Assembly: GCA_964595075.1 (NCBI GenBank) | Contig: CAZQNT010000010.1 | Coordinates: 1 to 31,488 of the forward strand | Source: JAHJFW01 sp964595075 | GTDB taxonomy: Bacteria > Patescibacteriota > Patescibacteriia > 2-12-FULL-60-25 | Length of the DNA stretch: 31,488 bases | Direction: 5' to 3' | In this document: positions 8,297 to 16,230 of the stretch, piece by piece | Layout: the number at the start of each line of letters is the position of its first letter | How positions within the stretch are numbered: the first letter of the stretch is position 1 | Notes under the pieces: generated by a model | Told to the model about the DNA's origin: nothing | The model's input: only the letters and a program-made list of their open reading frames with translations | The model's database searches: none | Position numbers and translations under genes: made by a program

Positions 8297-8457
8297 GTGA
8301 TGAGTTTTTTTCGTATTTTTTCCGCCTTTCGTCTGTCTGCTTCCGCTAGGATTTTTTTGGTTGTTGATTTGTGTTTGGCCACAAGAACGCGAAGCTGCAC
8401 TCGATATACCTGAAGAACGTTTTTGATTTGCGCGACTTGATCGGCGGTAGGAGGCAT
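8260..8457 (-). CDS. Small basic helical protein, unknown
   Basis: The 65-aa product is highly basic and predicted to be helical, with KHKSTTKKILAEADRRKAEKIRKK at residues 29-52 grouped as charged heptads. I do not recognise a family. The start is supported by TGA-TATACT ending 6 nt before the ATG. The last dozen residues (TSSSGLTGGSTY) are encoded by the REP-like repeat, so the original C-terminus has probably been replaced. It lies directly after the pilus locus terminator and is transcribed separately from it. Confidence 0.6.
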   Translation of the reverse strand: MPPTADQVAQIKNVLQVYRVQLRVLVAKHKSTTKKILAEADRRKAEKIRKKLITSSSGLTGGSTY

Positions 8458-8463
8458 ACGTTT

Positions 8464-8472
8464 AGTATATCA
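8464..8472 (-). promoter_or_regulatory. Extended -10 promoter of the 65-aa gene
   Basis: On the minus strand TGA-TATACT ends 6 nt before the ATG at 8457. It abuts the T run of the pilin terminator, so the upstream unit ends and the next begins within a few bases. Confidence 0.65.
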
Positions 8473-8498
8473 AAAACCCCGAAATTTGTCGGGGTTTT
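8473..8498 (-). terminator. Terminator of the pilin transcript
   Basis: AAAACCCCGA (8498-8489 on the minus strand) pairs with TCGGGGTTTT across a 6-nt loop, and the minus strand then has five T (8476-8472). It starts 17 nt after the pilin stop. Confidence 0.85.
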
Positions 8499-8514
8499 GG
8501 ATTAGTTTTCCTTA

Positions 8515-8979
8515 TTATCGCGAAACGCTAATAACCGTTCCGAGTTCCGCGCTTGGCGCGTTAACTACGATGCGCGGATTGGTACTTGTCGTTACTGAGA
8601 CATAGTAGCCGGTTCCTGTAGCGCTTGATCCTGTCGGATCTACCGGTATGGCTGTCAAATACAGCTCGTCATCCGTTAGCACGGCAAGGTCGATTCCTCC
8701 TGAGCAGGCAGCGCCGGTTCTACAGATTTCCGTACTAGCCGACGTGATGGTGGCCGGGTAGGCGCCGCGGTTGTCCACGGCGTATTGTCCTACGGCGTTC
8801 AACACCGTGTTCACGTCGCTTCGTCGCTGGGCGTTGTTCGCCTGTGCGAGCTGTCTGGCCGGGTTAATCGCGATAATAACGATCGCGGCCAGAATGGCGA
8901 TGATCGCGATGACTAGCAAGAGTTCGATAAGGGTAAACCCCGATCGCTTCGCCCGAATGCTGAACGGTCGCAAGGACAT
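8515..8979 (-). CDS. pilA: Major type IV pilin
   Basis: The 154-aa prepilin has a short basic leader ending in KRSG, then FTLIELLLVIAIIAILAAIV at residues 15-34. Cleavage after G14 would leave N-methylated Phe1 and Glu5, the classic class III signal. The helix continues to NPARQLAQANNAQRRSDVNTVLNAVGQYAVDN. The globular part has a cysteine pair (ICRTGAAC) that may form a disulfide loop, and PVDPTGSSATGTGYYVS near the end. It has its own promoter after pilM, as expected for the most abundant subunit. The pilA symbol reflects role only. Confidence 0.88.
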   Translation of the reverse strand: MSLRPFSIRAKRSGFTLIELLLVIAIIAILAAIVIIAINPARQLAQANNAQRRSDVNTVLNAVGQYAVDNRGAYPATITSASTEICRTGAACSGGIDLAVLTDDELYLTAIPVDPTGSSATGTGYYVSVTTSTNPRIVVNAPSAELGTVISVSR

Positions 8980-9012
8980 AAAAATAAAAAAAATTATTTC
9001 TTAGGTGGTTAT

Positions 9013-9021
9013 ATTATAGCA
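9013..9021 (-). promoter_or_regulatory. Promoter of the major pilin gene
   Basis: TGC-TATAAT on the minus strand is a consensus extended -10 box in the 50-nt gap after pilM. The expected start lies about 28 nt before the ATG, in an A/T-rich leader with no Shine-Dalgarno sequence. Confidence 0.65.
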
Positions 9022-9029
9022 CAGTTTTG

Positions 9030-10076
9030 CTATACATGCGTTAGGTTGATGCCTGTGGATAGTTTTTTCGCTCGAATAGCCAGTCCGCAGACCACCGCCA
9101 ACTGGTTTGGGGAGAATCCGGAAATCGTAAACGGCGGTACGGCAAGAGCGGTTTCACTTTCTAACGATGTTTTTAATTCCTCAACGATTCCAGGCATTGC
9201 GCTTGAACCGCCGGCAATAAAAACTCGCGTCAGCGTGACGTCATTCCTGCGCAAGAGGTGGTTTTTTGCGCGATGGAATTCTTCAATTAGAGGTTTCATG
9301 GCGTCGCGCATGGCTTCGGCGGCGGTGGCGTCTCTAAACCCTTTTTCGCGTTTTAATTTTTCCGCGGCGGCCGCGTCGATCTTGTTCGCGTTCGCGATCG
9401 CTTCGGTAAGCGCCCGACCGGCTATAGGACTGTCTACGGTAAGCCGCATTCCGAGACGGCCTATGAATGCGATAATCGCGCTTCGACCGCCAATGTCTAT
9501 TACCGATATCAATTCGTTCGGTTTTAATTTTATTCGATCAACGACCGCGCGTGAAAGAGAAAGCGATTCCGGTTCCAAAATTGAAAGACCCAGCCCAGCG
9601 AGCGCGCAGGTGTGTTCATATGCTTGAACAAGGTCTTTTTTTGCCGCCGCGAACATTACGGACGTCCGCTCGCCAGTCCGCGATCTTACCGCGAAATCCC
9701 ATACCATTTCTTCCAAGTTGAATGGAACTGTTTGCGTTGCCATCTGACGCACGGTTTCGCGAAGAATTTTGTCGCTCACCGTGTCAAATTCAAAGAGATG
9801 CGTCACGGTCTTCGTGTCGGGCAGGCAGGCAACGACTTTTTTCGTGCTCGGTTTGTTCGGGCGGCACGCGTCAACGGCGGCGCGGATCGCTTCTGCCAGT
9901 TTGGCTTGATCAAGAATTAATCCGTCTTTGACTATGCCGTCCGCAATATCCGTTCTGGCAAATGCGCGGACCGTCCCGTTTTTAATTCCTTTAACTTCGA
10001 GCATTTGAATGTCCGTATCGGATATGTCCAGAGCGAAAGCCTGTGGAGCGCCGAGCAAAGTTTTTATGATGGACAT
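9030..10076 (-). CDS. pilM: Type IV pilus assembly ATPase PilM
   Basis: The 348-aa protein has the actin-like (FtsA/PilM) fold. The phosphate-1 segment is FALDISDTDIQMLEVKG at residues 13-29, phosphate 2 is SVIDIGGRSAIIAFIG near residue 190, and the adenosine motif is VFIAGGSSAMPGI near residue 290. PilM binds the N-terminus of PilN on the cytoplasmic face and links the motor to the pilus base. No pilN or pilO follows here, so its partner must be elsewhere or replaced. It starts 9 nt after the preceding prepilin gene. Confidence 0.88.
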   Translation of the reverse strand: MSIIKTLLGAPQAFALDISDTDIQMLEVKGIKNGTVRAFARTDIADGIVKDGLILDQAKLAEAIRAAVDACRPNKPSTKKVVACLPDTKTVTHLFEFDTVSDKILRETVRQMATQTVPFNLEEMVWDFAVRSRTGERTSVMFAAAKKDLVQAYEHTCALAGLGLSILEPESLSLSRAVVDRIKLKPNELISVIDIGGRSAIIAFIGRLGMRLTVDSPIAGRALTEAIANANKIDAAAAEKLKREKGFRDATAAEAMRDAMKPLIEEFHRAKNHLLRRNDVTLTRVFIAGGSSAMPGIVEELKTSLESETALAVPPFTISGFSPNQLAVVCGLAIRAKKLSTGINLTHV

Positions 10077-10085
10077 ATATTTTTT

Positions 10086-10487
10086 CTAAAAATCCGTCAC
10101 GTCCTCCCATGAGGAAATTATCATGGTCGGATTGACTTTAGTAATTTGTATTTTAATCTTGCGCGTATATCCTGACACCGTGCTCGTCGCCTGAACCGTT
10201 CTGTTTGTTCCGCCGATTCCGGCAACGTTCATTATATAGCAAGTGTCGTCTCCTACGCTCAACAATTGGTTTCCAGCGTACACCGTAGTTTCTTTGAGTT
10301 GGTTCAGGGCGTAATCGGCGCAGGCGTTTACTGCGGCTTGGGCGCGATTTTGAATGTCTATGGATACGTCCGTTTTTGCGACGCCTGAGGATCGCAGAAG
10401 AATGCCAGCCCCGATCACCAGAAGAATCCCCTCTATCAGGAGAATGCTTATAAGCGCAATGTAGCCGCGTAGAATTCTCATAATCAT
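10086..10487 (-). CDS. PilX/GspK-like minor pilin
   Basis: The 133-aa protein begins with MIMRILRG followed by YIALISILLIEGILLVIGAG, a prepilin-type helix with cleavage expected after G8. Position +5 of the mature protein is Ile instead of Glu, as in GspK, the minor pseudopilin that caps the fibre tip. A region with two cysteines (NACADYAL and DDTCYIMN) follows. It overlaps the previous prepilin gene by 4 nt. Assignment as a tip minor pilin is inference from this signature and its position in the cluster. Confidence 0.65.
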   Translation of the reverse strand: MIMRILRGYIALISILLIEGILLVIGAGILLRSSGVAKTDVSIDIQNRAQAAVNACADYALNQLKETTVYAGNQLLSVGDDTCYIMNVAGIGGTNRTVQATSTVSGYTRKIKIQITKVNPTMIISSWEDVTDF

Positions 10488-10996
10488 TTTCGTACCGTTG
10501 CCGTTGCGCGGAAGGATTCGCCGAATGCGAGATCGGGATCAAGGTTTGGATTAGTCGAACTGACGGACATTTCAATTCGGATCGCGGTCGAGGTGGCGGT
10601 TCCGCTTACGTTTGTGAAACGCAGATAATGCACCGTAACTTCATCCGCCATGAGCGATGTAGTGGGAGAGGATCCCTCTTTTATGTTTACTACGTCGTTC
10701 TCAACAAAGAATGACATCGGGTTTGTGGCTGGAGACGAAGTTTGGACCGTCAAGGTCGTGCCGCTTGTTCCGTAGGCGGGTACTGTCACGGACTGCGCGT
10801 TGGTAATCGCCTGCGTCATAACGTCCAGCGCGTAACGGCCATTCTGTCCTACGTCTTCGATTGCCTGTAGTTTTTCTTTTCCTTGAAGAACCGTGAACAG
10901 AACGTTCGTAGCGACAAGAATCAACACCGCCGCAATGGCGATGTAAATCAGATATTCTATCAGTGTAAATCCAGATTGTTTGCGCGATATTATCAT
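10484..10996 (-). CDS. PilW-like minor prepilin
   Basis: The 170-aa prepilin has the signal RKQSG|FTLIEYLIYIAIAAVLILVA with Glu at +5 and a long N-terminal helix. The next segment (GQNGRYALDVMTQAITNAQSV, residues 50-70) resembles PilW/GspJ-type minor pilins, where an amphipathic helix precedes a beta-rich globular domain. It overlaps both neighbours by 4 nt, so three minor pilin genes are tightly coupled and presumably assemble together. Confidence 0.78.
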   Translation of the reverse strand: MIISRKQSGFTLIEYLIYIAIAAVLILVATNVLFTVLQGKEKLQAIEDVGQNGRYALDVMTQAITNAQSVTVPAYGTSGTTLTVQTSSPATNPMSFFVENDVVNIKEGSSPTTSLMADEVTVHYLRFTNVSGTATSTAIRIEMSVSSTNPNLDPDLAFGESFRATATVRK

Positions 10997-12399
10997 TTTG
11001 TTCCGACTTGCAGGATGTATAATCCGGCGGTCGCGCTTTGCGTGGAAACGTACGCGTACAGTCCTGATTGCGATAGCGCGATATCCGTAGCGGTACCGTC
11101 TAGATCGAACGTTCCGTAGATCACGGGGTTTGCAGGGTTTGTGACATCCAGAGTAATGAATTCGGCTGTGCTCGAAGCGGTCGCGAGGAATACGAGATTG
11201 TTGAATACGCGCACCTTGTTAACGTTCGCGTTGATTTCAAAAGATCCTATAATTGAAGGATGCTCCGGATCGCTCACATTGAATACGAAAAATTCCGGTT
11301 GCCCGTCATTTTTTTCCGTTCCGCCGAAGGCCAGAGTGCCTGACACCGCAACGGTTTTGAGCTCCTCGTTCAGATTGACGAACCCAGCAACGCCCATGTT
11401 CGGAGGGTCGGAGACGTTTACGATCTGAAACTCTTTCGAGCTGTTTTCAGTCCCAAGGAAACTGTACGGAGTTGCGCCGTTTTTAACTGCGATATTCAAT
11501 ACATCGTCTCCGGTATTCAGCGAGCCGAGTTCTTGCGGGCTGGCGGCGTTACTCGCGTCGAATATGAAATACGTCGCTTGATTTCCGGCTTTGTCGCGAC
11601 CAAGATGCACGATCGTGCCGCTCGCGAAAACCGCATTGACGGTTTCGTTCGCCGTCATTTTGATAGATCCTATCTCGGTCGGGTTCGTCGGAGAGGAAAC
11701 GTCGATGATTTTCGTTTCCGCCGGTTTGCTGTCGCCCGCTATATACACGCGGTTGACGAGAGCGTCCAATACGAACAGGTTCATGCCGGTTTCGGTTCCG
11801 CCTTGATAGACGGGGCTGATAGGATTTGTAATGTCGAAAATTTGGAGTTCGGTCCCGGCCGCGTTAAGAGGTGTCGTGACGTACAGATAATTTCCGTCAA
11901 CGTCCACCGCGTTTGCGGCGATGCCCGTGAGAGTGCTTGACGAAACAATTTCCGGATCCGCCCATGTGGCAGGGGATACGCGCCGCCAATTTGTAAGTAC
12001 GGCCGTCGAAACCACGGTTTCTGTTCTTGACGGGCTGAAAAGCCAGCTAACCGTCGAGGTGACGTATCGCGTGTTTGCGTCCGGAGCAGAAACGAGCAAC
12101 GTCCTCGTATACCCGTCCTGCGTATCGCTCGTCGATGAAAAAGTCCATCTTCCCCCGGAAATTAATAGTCCGTGCGTACCGGTCGCCACAGCATCAAACG
12201 AACGGTCGCGCATGGAGCGAACCGCTTCGATTCCTTCTTCGGCAATCGCGTTTGCTTTTGTGCGTTCCAGACTTTTTCGTTGTGATACATTAGCATCGAG
12301 ATATAAAACGCCGATCGTAACGACGCCGAACAAAAAAACCGTGATTGCGAGCATTATCTCAATCAGACTTTGTCCTTTTAGGACGCGCGGTTTTACCAT
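10993..12399 (-). CDS. Prepilin fused to an LVIVD-like beta-propeller
   Basis: The 468-aa protein starts as a prepilin (leader ending LKG, then QSLIEIMLAITVFLFGVVTI with Glu at +5) and a PilV-like helix up to about residue 65. Residues 80-140 form a small beta domain. From about 155 to the end there are repeats of the form strand-(F/L)xIxDVxxPxxPxxxG, for example IFDITNPISPVYQG, IIDVSSPTNPTEIG, VFNVSDPEHPSIIG and LDVTNPANPVIYG. I count six such motifs plus a closing strand (GLYILQVGTK), which suits a seven-bladed propeller of the LVIVD type. It is probably displayed at the pilus tip as an adhesin, by analogy with the PilY1 propeller. That role is inference. Confidence 0.8.
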   Translation of the reverse strand: MVKPRVLKGQSLIEIMLAITVFLFGVVTIGVLYLDANVSQRKSLERTKANAIAEEGIEAVRSMRDRSFDAVATGTHGLLISGGRWTFSSTSDTQDGYTRTLLVSAPDANTRYVTSTVSWLFSPSRTETVVSTAVLTNWRRVSPATWADPEIVSSSTLTGIAANAVDVDGNYLYVTTPLNAAGTELQIFDITNPISPVYQGGTETGMNLFVLDALVNRVYIAGDSKPAETKIIDVSSPTNPTEIGSIKMTANETVNAVFASGTIVHLGRDKAGNQATYFIFDASNAASPQELGSLNTGDDVLNIAVKNGATPYSFLGTENSSKEFQIVNVSDPPNMGVAGFVNLNEELKTVAVSGTLAFGGTEKNDGQPEFFVFNVSDPEHPSIIGSFEINANVNKVRVFNNLVFLATASSTAEFITLDVTNPANPVIYGTFDLDGTATDIALSQSGLYAYVSTQSATAGLYILQVGTK

Positions 12400-12406
12400 A
12401 ACGCGA

Positions 12407-12415
12407 ATTGTAGCA
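12407..12415 (-). promoter_or_regulatory. Extended -10 promoter of the minor pilin operon, leaderless
   Basis: TGC-TACAAT on the minus strand ends 7 nt before the ATG at 12399. The genes from here to pilM are spaced -4 to 9 nt and likely form one transcript. Confidence 0.6.
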
Positions 12416-12444
12416 CGCGAACCCGTTCGTTAACTATTTTTTTA

Positions 12445-12559
12445 TGTCATTCCCGTGAAGACGGGAATCCAGAATATAAGGAGTATTTTTCACTGTCTGG
12501 ATCCCCGCCTACGCGGGGATGACACGGATTGGATGGATTACCTCTTAACGGGGATGACA
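12445..12559. repeat. REP-like double hairpin, copy B
   Basis: TGTCATTCCCGTGAAGACGG... (12445-12472) faces CTGGATCCCCGCCTACGCGG... (12497-12524), joined by an ATATAAGGAG...TTCACTGTC linker, with a third half-site (GGGGATGACA) at 12550-12559. It separates the pilBC-prepilin unit from the minor pilin unit. Confidence 0.85.
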
Positions 12560-12565
12560 TTATTT

Positions 12566-13039
12566 TTACTCCAACTCTATTTTTCCTTGTTGGTTGATAT
12601 CCACTATGGACGATAACGAGCCAAACGATACCGTCCATGCGCCGTCCACCGTAGATGTGCCATAGAGTCTGGAGAAGGTAACTTCAGTTGAAGATGCGGA
12701 GATCGTGACAGTTGAAGGATACTCGATTACCTCATCTTCGGATGCGTTTCTTGCGGCGTACGAGTTTCCTTGGAACAGCACGAACGAGCTTGACGCGCTG
12801 ACGACTTTTACGCCGTATGCCGCGTCGTCTCGTCCTGTTTGCGCGTAAGTCCGCGCGCGGCGCAGAGTCTCGACCAATAGGCGCGAAGTATCGTCTTGAA
12901 GAGTATTTCGGTACAGGCGATAACCCACTGGAACAAGCAAGGAGAACGCGGCCACAACGAGAGTGGTGACCAATAGGATTTCCGTAAGCGTGAATCCGCT
13001 CGCGCGGTCATTTGTTCGAAATGCCGGACGTGAGTTCAT
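12566..13039 (-). CDS. GspH/FimT-like minor prepilin
   Basis: The 157-aa prepilin has a 20-residue basic leader ending RASG, then FTLTEILLVTTLVVAAFSLL with Glu at +5. The helix runs into RLYRNTLQDDTSRLLVETLRRARTYAQTG, which is characteristic of GspH/FimT-type pseudopilins, and a beta-rich end closes with VDINQQGKIELE. I chose the ATG at 13039; any usable start overlaps the 3' end of pilC by about 30 nt. It is coupled to pilC and is the last gene before REP copy B. Confidence 0.75.
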   Translation of the reverse strand: MNSRPAFRTNDRASGFTLTEILLVTTLVVAAFSLLVPVGYRLYRNTLQDDTSRLLVETLRRARTYAQTGRDDAAYGVKVVSASSSFVLFQGNSYAARNASEDEVIEYPSTVTISASSTEVTFSRLYGTSTVDGAWTVSFGSLSSIVDINQQGKIELE

Positions 13040-14075
13040 ATATTGGAGATATGACTGCAAGGGCTATGAAAGCCACGGCGATGCCGATGAATATCAACAT
13101 TATCGGCTCGATGAGCGTCGGGAGTTGTTTGGTTTGCGAATCGACTTCGTTTTCGAAATACAAAGCGAGGTATGCGAATGTTTCTTCGAGTTTTCCGCTT
13201 TGCTCGCCTACGGCGATAAGTGCAATTACGTTTTTTGGAAAAAGTTTCGGATAAGCGCCCAGGATGGTGGCAAGAGGGACTCCTGCAGAAAGCCGCGACA
13301 TGGCGTCTTTCAGAGCTTGCTGGTATCGGACGTTGGTCATTGCCTGCGCGGTTGCCGCCAGTGTTTCCTTTATCGTTAGTCCGCTTCTGAAGAGCGTCCC
13401 GAAGATTTGATTGAACAACGAAAGTTGGTAATTGCGGAAAAGTTTTCCGAAAAACGGCATTCGCACCGATATCGTGTGATACACCCACCGAAAAGCGGGG
13501 ATTCTTCCTGATAGAATAAATAGCACGATAAATACGGTTCCTGCTACAAGCGCTATGATTCCGCTGTCTCGTACGAACACGGAAATTCCGAGCAGGATTT
13601 TTGTGGCCAATGGCAATTCGATGTCCACGGAGTTGAAGAGCGGAATGAGTTTCGGAAGAACGAAAATGGAAATGCCGCCGCCCATGAAGAACGTAAGAGC
13701 AAGTACGATTTTCGGGTAAAGAAGCGCGGCGTTGATCTTGGCTTTCAGCTCTTTATTATGCGTCATGATATCCGCGAGATATTTTAAGTTGACGTCAAGC
13801 GTCCCGTTGATTTCTCCGGCGCGGATGATGTTTAACGCCATTTCTCCAATGTCTTCGCTATAAGACTCGAGGGCTTTGGAGAGCGTGCTGCCGTGTTCAA
13901 GCTGGGATTTCAAATCAAGCAAAAATGCGTTGAACGACTTGCTGCGCGATTGTTGAACCAGAACCACCATGGCTTCGTTTAGCGGAATTCCGCTTTTAAC
14001 CATCAATGCGACGTTTTTGAAAAAATCAACAAGTTCTTTTTTGAAGTTGGATTTCGCGAAAAAATTCATTCTCAT
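13008..14075 (-). CDS. pilC: Type IV pilus inner membrane platform PilC
   Basis: The 355-aa protein has the duplicated GspF domain, each copy a helical cytoplasmic bundle followed by membrane helices. The first repeat has FFKNVALMVKSGIPLNEAM and IIRAGEINGTLD; the second has FGTLFRSGLTIKETLAA and IALIAVGEQSGKLEE. It ends with a long hydrophobic helix (IMLIFIGIAVAFIALAVISPIYEL). PilC couples ATP hydrolysis by PilB to pilin extraction from the membrane. I place the start at 14075 (MRMNFFAKSN), 7 nt past the pilB stop. An upstream ATG would give 13 extra residues inside pilB. Confidence 0.92.
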   Translation of the reverse strand: MRMNFFAKSNFKKELVDFFKNVALMVKSGIPLNEAMVVLVQQSRSKSFNAFLLDLKSQLEHGSTLSKALESYSEDIGEMALNIIRAGEINGTLDVNLKYLADIMTHNKELKAKINAALLYPKIVLALTFFMGGGISIFVLPKLIPLFNSVDIELPLATKILLGISVFVRDSGIIALVAGTVFIVLFILSGRIPAFRWVYHTISVRMPFFGKLFRNYQLSLFNQIFGTLFRSGLTIKETLAATAQAMTNVRYQQALKDAMSRLSAGVPLATILGAYPKLFPKNVIALIAVGEQSGKLEETFAYLALYFENEVDSQTKQLPTLIEPIMLIFIGIAVAFIALAVISPIYELTSGISNK

Positions 14076-14082
14076 AAAATAA

Positions 14083-15762
14083 TCAGACTTTCGTGACGCG
14101 TATGATCTCTTCAAGAGTGGTGAGTCCCTTGAAAACTTTCAACACGCCGTCTTCAAGCATGGTGCGCATTCCAAGCTCCTTCGCTTTTCTTCGTATTTCG
14201 TCCGAGCTGACTTTGTTTACGATGAGCGGTCGTATTTCCTCCGTGACCTCCATGATTTCGAAGATTCCAACACGGCTCGTGTATCCGGTATTTCGGCAGG
14301 TAGCGCATCCTTTTCCGTGATAGAGGCGCACGTTGCCCATGTCTTCTTCTCCGCTCATTGTTTGCACGAGTTGAAGGAGTGGCGGATCGGAGCGCAGCTC
14401 CTCTTGAAGATCTTTGCTAGGCGTGTAACTTTCAAGGCAGTCGGGACAGACGCGGCGGACGAGGCGTTGTCCTATGATGACGTTTACGGAAGACGCGATG
14501 AGGAACGGTTCCACGTGCATGTCGAAAAGCCGCGGGAATGCGGTCGCCGCATCGTTCGTGTGAAGCGTGGTCAACATCAAGTGTCCGGTCAAAGCTGCGT
14601 TGATCGAGATGGCGGCCGTTTCAGGATCGCGGACTTCACCGACCATCACGATGTCAGGGTCTTGGCGGAGAATCGACCGCAATCCTGCTTCAAATGTGAG
14701 ATTGGTCGACGGATTTACTTGAATTTGTCTGATTCCGCGTATGCTGTATTCCACCGGATCTTCAATTGTGATGATGTTGACGTCCGGCTGGTTAAGGATG
14801 TTCAAAACCGCATACAGCGTCGTGGTTTTTCCGGAACCGGTCGGTCCTACAACAACGATCATGCCGTACGGGAGTTCGGATGCGTGCTTTACCTTCATTA
14901 AGTCGTCGTGCAACAGACCGAGGTCTTCGAGGCGCAACCGCTGAAATCCTTCGGAAAGAAGACGCATGACTATGTTTTCTCCGTGCGTGATCGGCAGAAT
15001 GGAAACGCGGAGGTTTACGCGCCCGTCGGAAAATTTCATCTCAAACCTGCCGTCTTGCGCTTGTGCGTGTTCGTCCGTTCGAAGCCGCGAGAGGATTTTG
15101 ATGCGGAACACTACCTTGTCATGTGAAGATTTTGGATATCGCAGAACCTCGTGAAGATCGCCGTGTACGCGAAAACGTACGACTATGCCGTCTTCCTCCG
15201 GTTCTATGTGAATATCGGATGCCGCGTTTCGATAAGCGGCTTCCACCAGAATATTTACCAGTTTTACAACGTCTTCTTCCTGCGGCATTTTCGCCATTCG
15301 CGCAACCAAAATGCGCGCCTGCTCCATTATGTCTTTTTGGTATCCCTTGAAAGCTGAAGAAAGACTCGCGTGCGACGTGCGGAACGCTTCGATCGGAGAG
15401 CCGAGCGTTTTTTGTAGAAGTGAAATTAGATCGTAATCGTCAGGATCGAGCATCGCAACAAAAATCTTGTCCGGAGTTTTTTTGTATGCAACCACGTTTT
15501 TCGCGTGCGCCACTCTTTCCGGAATCAGAAAAAGCACGGCAGGATCGATTCGTTCCTTCGACAGGTTTACGAATTTTACACCCTCTTCTTCCGTGATAAG
15601 CGATAATGCCTGATCTTCGGAAAGAAGGCCGAGCTCTATTACGGCGTCGATCAGCGGGATTTTTTTGTTTGCAGAAACTTCTTTCGCATGACCAAGATCC
15701 ACCTTGGTTAGGAATTCTCCATCGATAAGCAGTTGTTCGACCTGCGATTCTTGGAGCGGCAT
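14083..15762 (-). CDS. pilB: Type IV pilus extension ATPase PilB
   Basis: The 559-aa protein has an N-terminal MshEN-like domain (residues 5-140), then the secretion ATPase core. Walker A is GPTGSGKT at 306-313, the Asp box lies around ITIEDPVEYS at 331-340, Walker B is DIVMVGEVRDPET at 370-382, and the His box is TGHLMLTTLHTND at 392-404. Four cysteines (C439, C442, C486, C489) form the zinc knuckle typical of PilB/GspE extension motors. No PilT-type retraction ATPase is seen in the window. It starts 6 nt after the response regulator gene, so the two are probably one operon. Confidence 0.95.
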   Translation of the reverse strand: MPLQESQVEQLLIDGEFLTKVDLGHAKEVSANKKIPLIDAVIELGLLSEDQALSLITEEEGVKFVNLSKERIDPAVLFLIPERVAHAKNVVAYKKTPDKIFVAMLDPDDYDLISLLQKTLGSPIEAFRTSHASLSSAFKGYQKDIMEQARILVARMAKMPQEEDVVKLVNILVEAAYRNAASDIHIEPEEDGIVVRFRVHGDLHEVLRYPKSSHDKVVFRIKILSRLRTDEHAQAQDGRFEMKFSDGRVNLRVSILPITHGENIVMRLLSEGFQRLRLEDLGLLHDDLMKVKHASELPYGMIVVVGPTGSGKTTTLYAVLNILNQPDVNIITIEDPVEYSIRGIRQIQVNPSTNLTFEAGLRSILRQDPDIVMVGEVRDPETAAISINAALTGHLMLTTLHTNDAATAFPRLFDMHVEPFLIASSVNVIIGQRLVRRVCPDCLESYTPSKDLQEELRSDPPLLQLVQTMSGEEDMGNVRLYHGKGCATCRNTGYTSRVGIFEIMEVTEEIRPLIVNKVSSDEIRRKAKELGMRTMLEDGVLKVFKGLTTLEEIIRVTKV

Positions 15763-15768
15763 GTGGCT

Positions 15769-16161
15769 TTATGGAAGTTGCTTTTTTACTTCGTCGACGA
15801 TTTGTTTGAGCGTGTAATTGGCTTTTATCAGGTACGTGTCTACTCCAAGCGTCTTGACTTGCTCGATATCGGATTCCTGCCCGAGATTGGAAAGTACCAT
15901 TATAGGTATTTTTTTAGTTCCCGTTAACTTATTGATTTCTTTCAGAACTTCGAATCCGCTTTTTTTCGGCATTACGAGGTCGAGCAGCAACATATCCGAT
16001 TTTCCTTCCTTATATTTCTCCAGCGCCTCGTCGCCGTCGATGGCCGCTATGATCGAATAGCCCGCTTTTTTTAACTTTAAAGTGAGGGTTTTTAAAAGGA
16101 AACGGTCGTCCTCCGCTATGAGTATGGTTTTTGGCGGCGTTATTGGTGTATTTTCAGGCAT
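15769..16161 (-). CDS. Stand-alone response regulator receiver protein
   Basis: The 130-aa product is a single CheY-like receiver domain with no output domain. The acidic pocket is E17-D18-D19, the phospho-acceptor is D61 (LLLDLVMP), the switch Ser is S91 and the invariant Lys is K113. I chose the ATG at 16161 (MPENTP) because the TACAAT -10 box lies only 10 nt upstream; an earlier ATG overlaps the -10 box itself. As first gene of the pilB-pilC operon it may control pilus extension by protein contact, as CheY-like PilG/PilH proteins do. No histidine kinase is in the window. Confidence 0.88.
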   Translation of the reverse strand: MPENTPITPPKTILIAEDDRFLLKTLTLKLKKAGYSIIAAIDGDEALEKYKEGKSDMLLLDLVMPKKSGFEVLKEINKLTGTKKIPIMVLSNLGQESDIEQVKTLGVDTYLIKANYTLKQIVDEVKKQLP

Positions 16162-16171
16162 ATTTCGAAAC

Positions 16172-16200
16172 ATTGTAACCCGTTTGCTCGCGTTTAACAA
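16172..16200 (-). promoter_or_regulatory. Sigma-70-type promoter of the pilus operon
   Basis: On the minus strand TTGTTA (16200-16195), a 17-nt spacer and TACAAT (16177-16172). The start would fall about 4 nt before the response regulator ATG. The divergent miaB promoter is only 14 nt away. Confidence 0.8.
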
Positions 16201-16213
16201 AGTCCCATTTGCG

Positions 16214-16222
16214 TGATAGTCT
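16214..16222 (+). promoter_or_regulatory. Extended -10 promoter of miaB, leaderless
   Basis: TGA-TAGTCT ends 8 nt before the ATG at 16231. It decides the start: an upstream in-frame start at 16213 would overlap the box. Confidence 0.55.
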
Positions 16223-16230
16223 TTTGCGCA

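Noticed and set aside
9002..9007. ACCACCTAAGAA in the pilin leader resembling the 16S rRNA 3' end
   Set aside because: Too short and in the wrong sense to be a ribosome-binding site; treated as chance.
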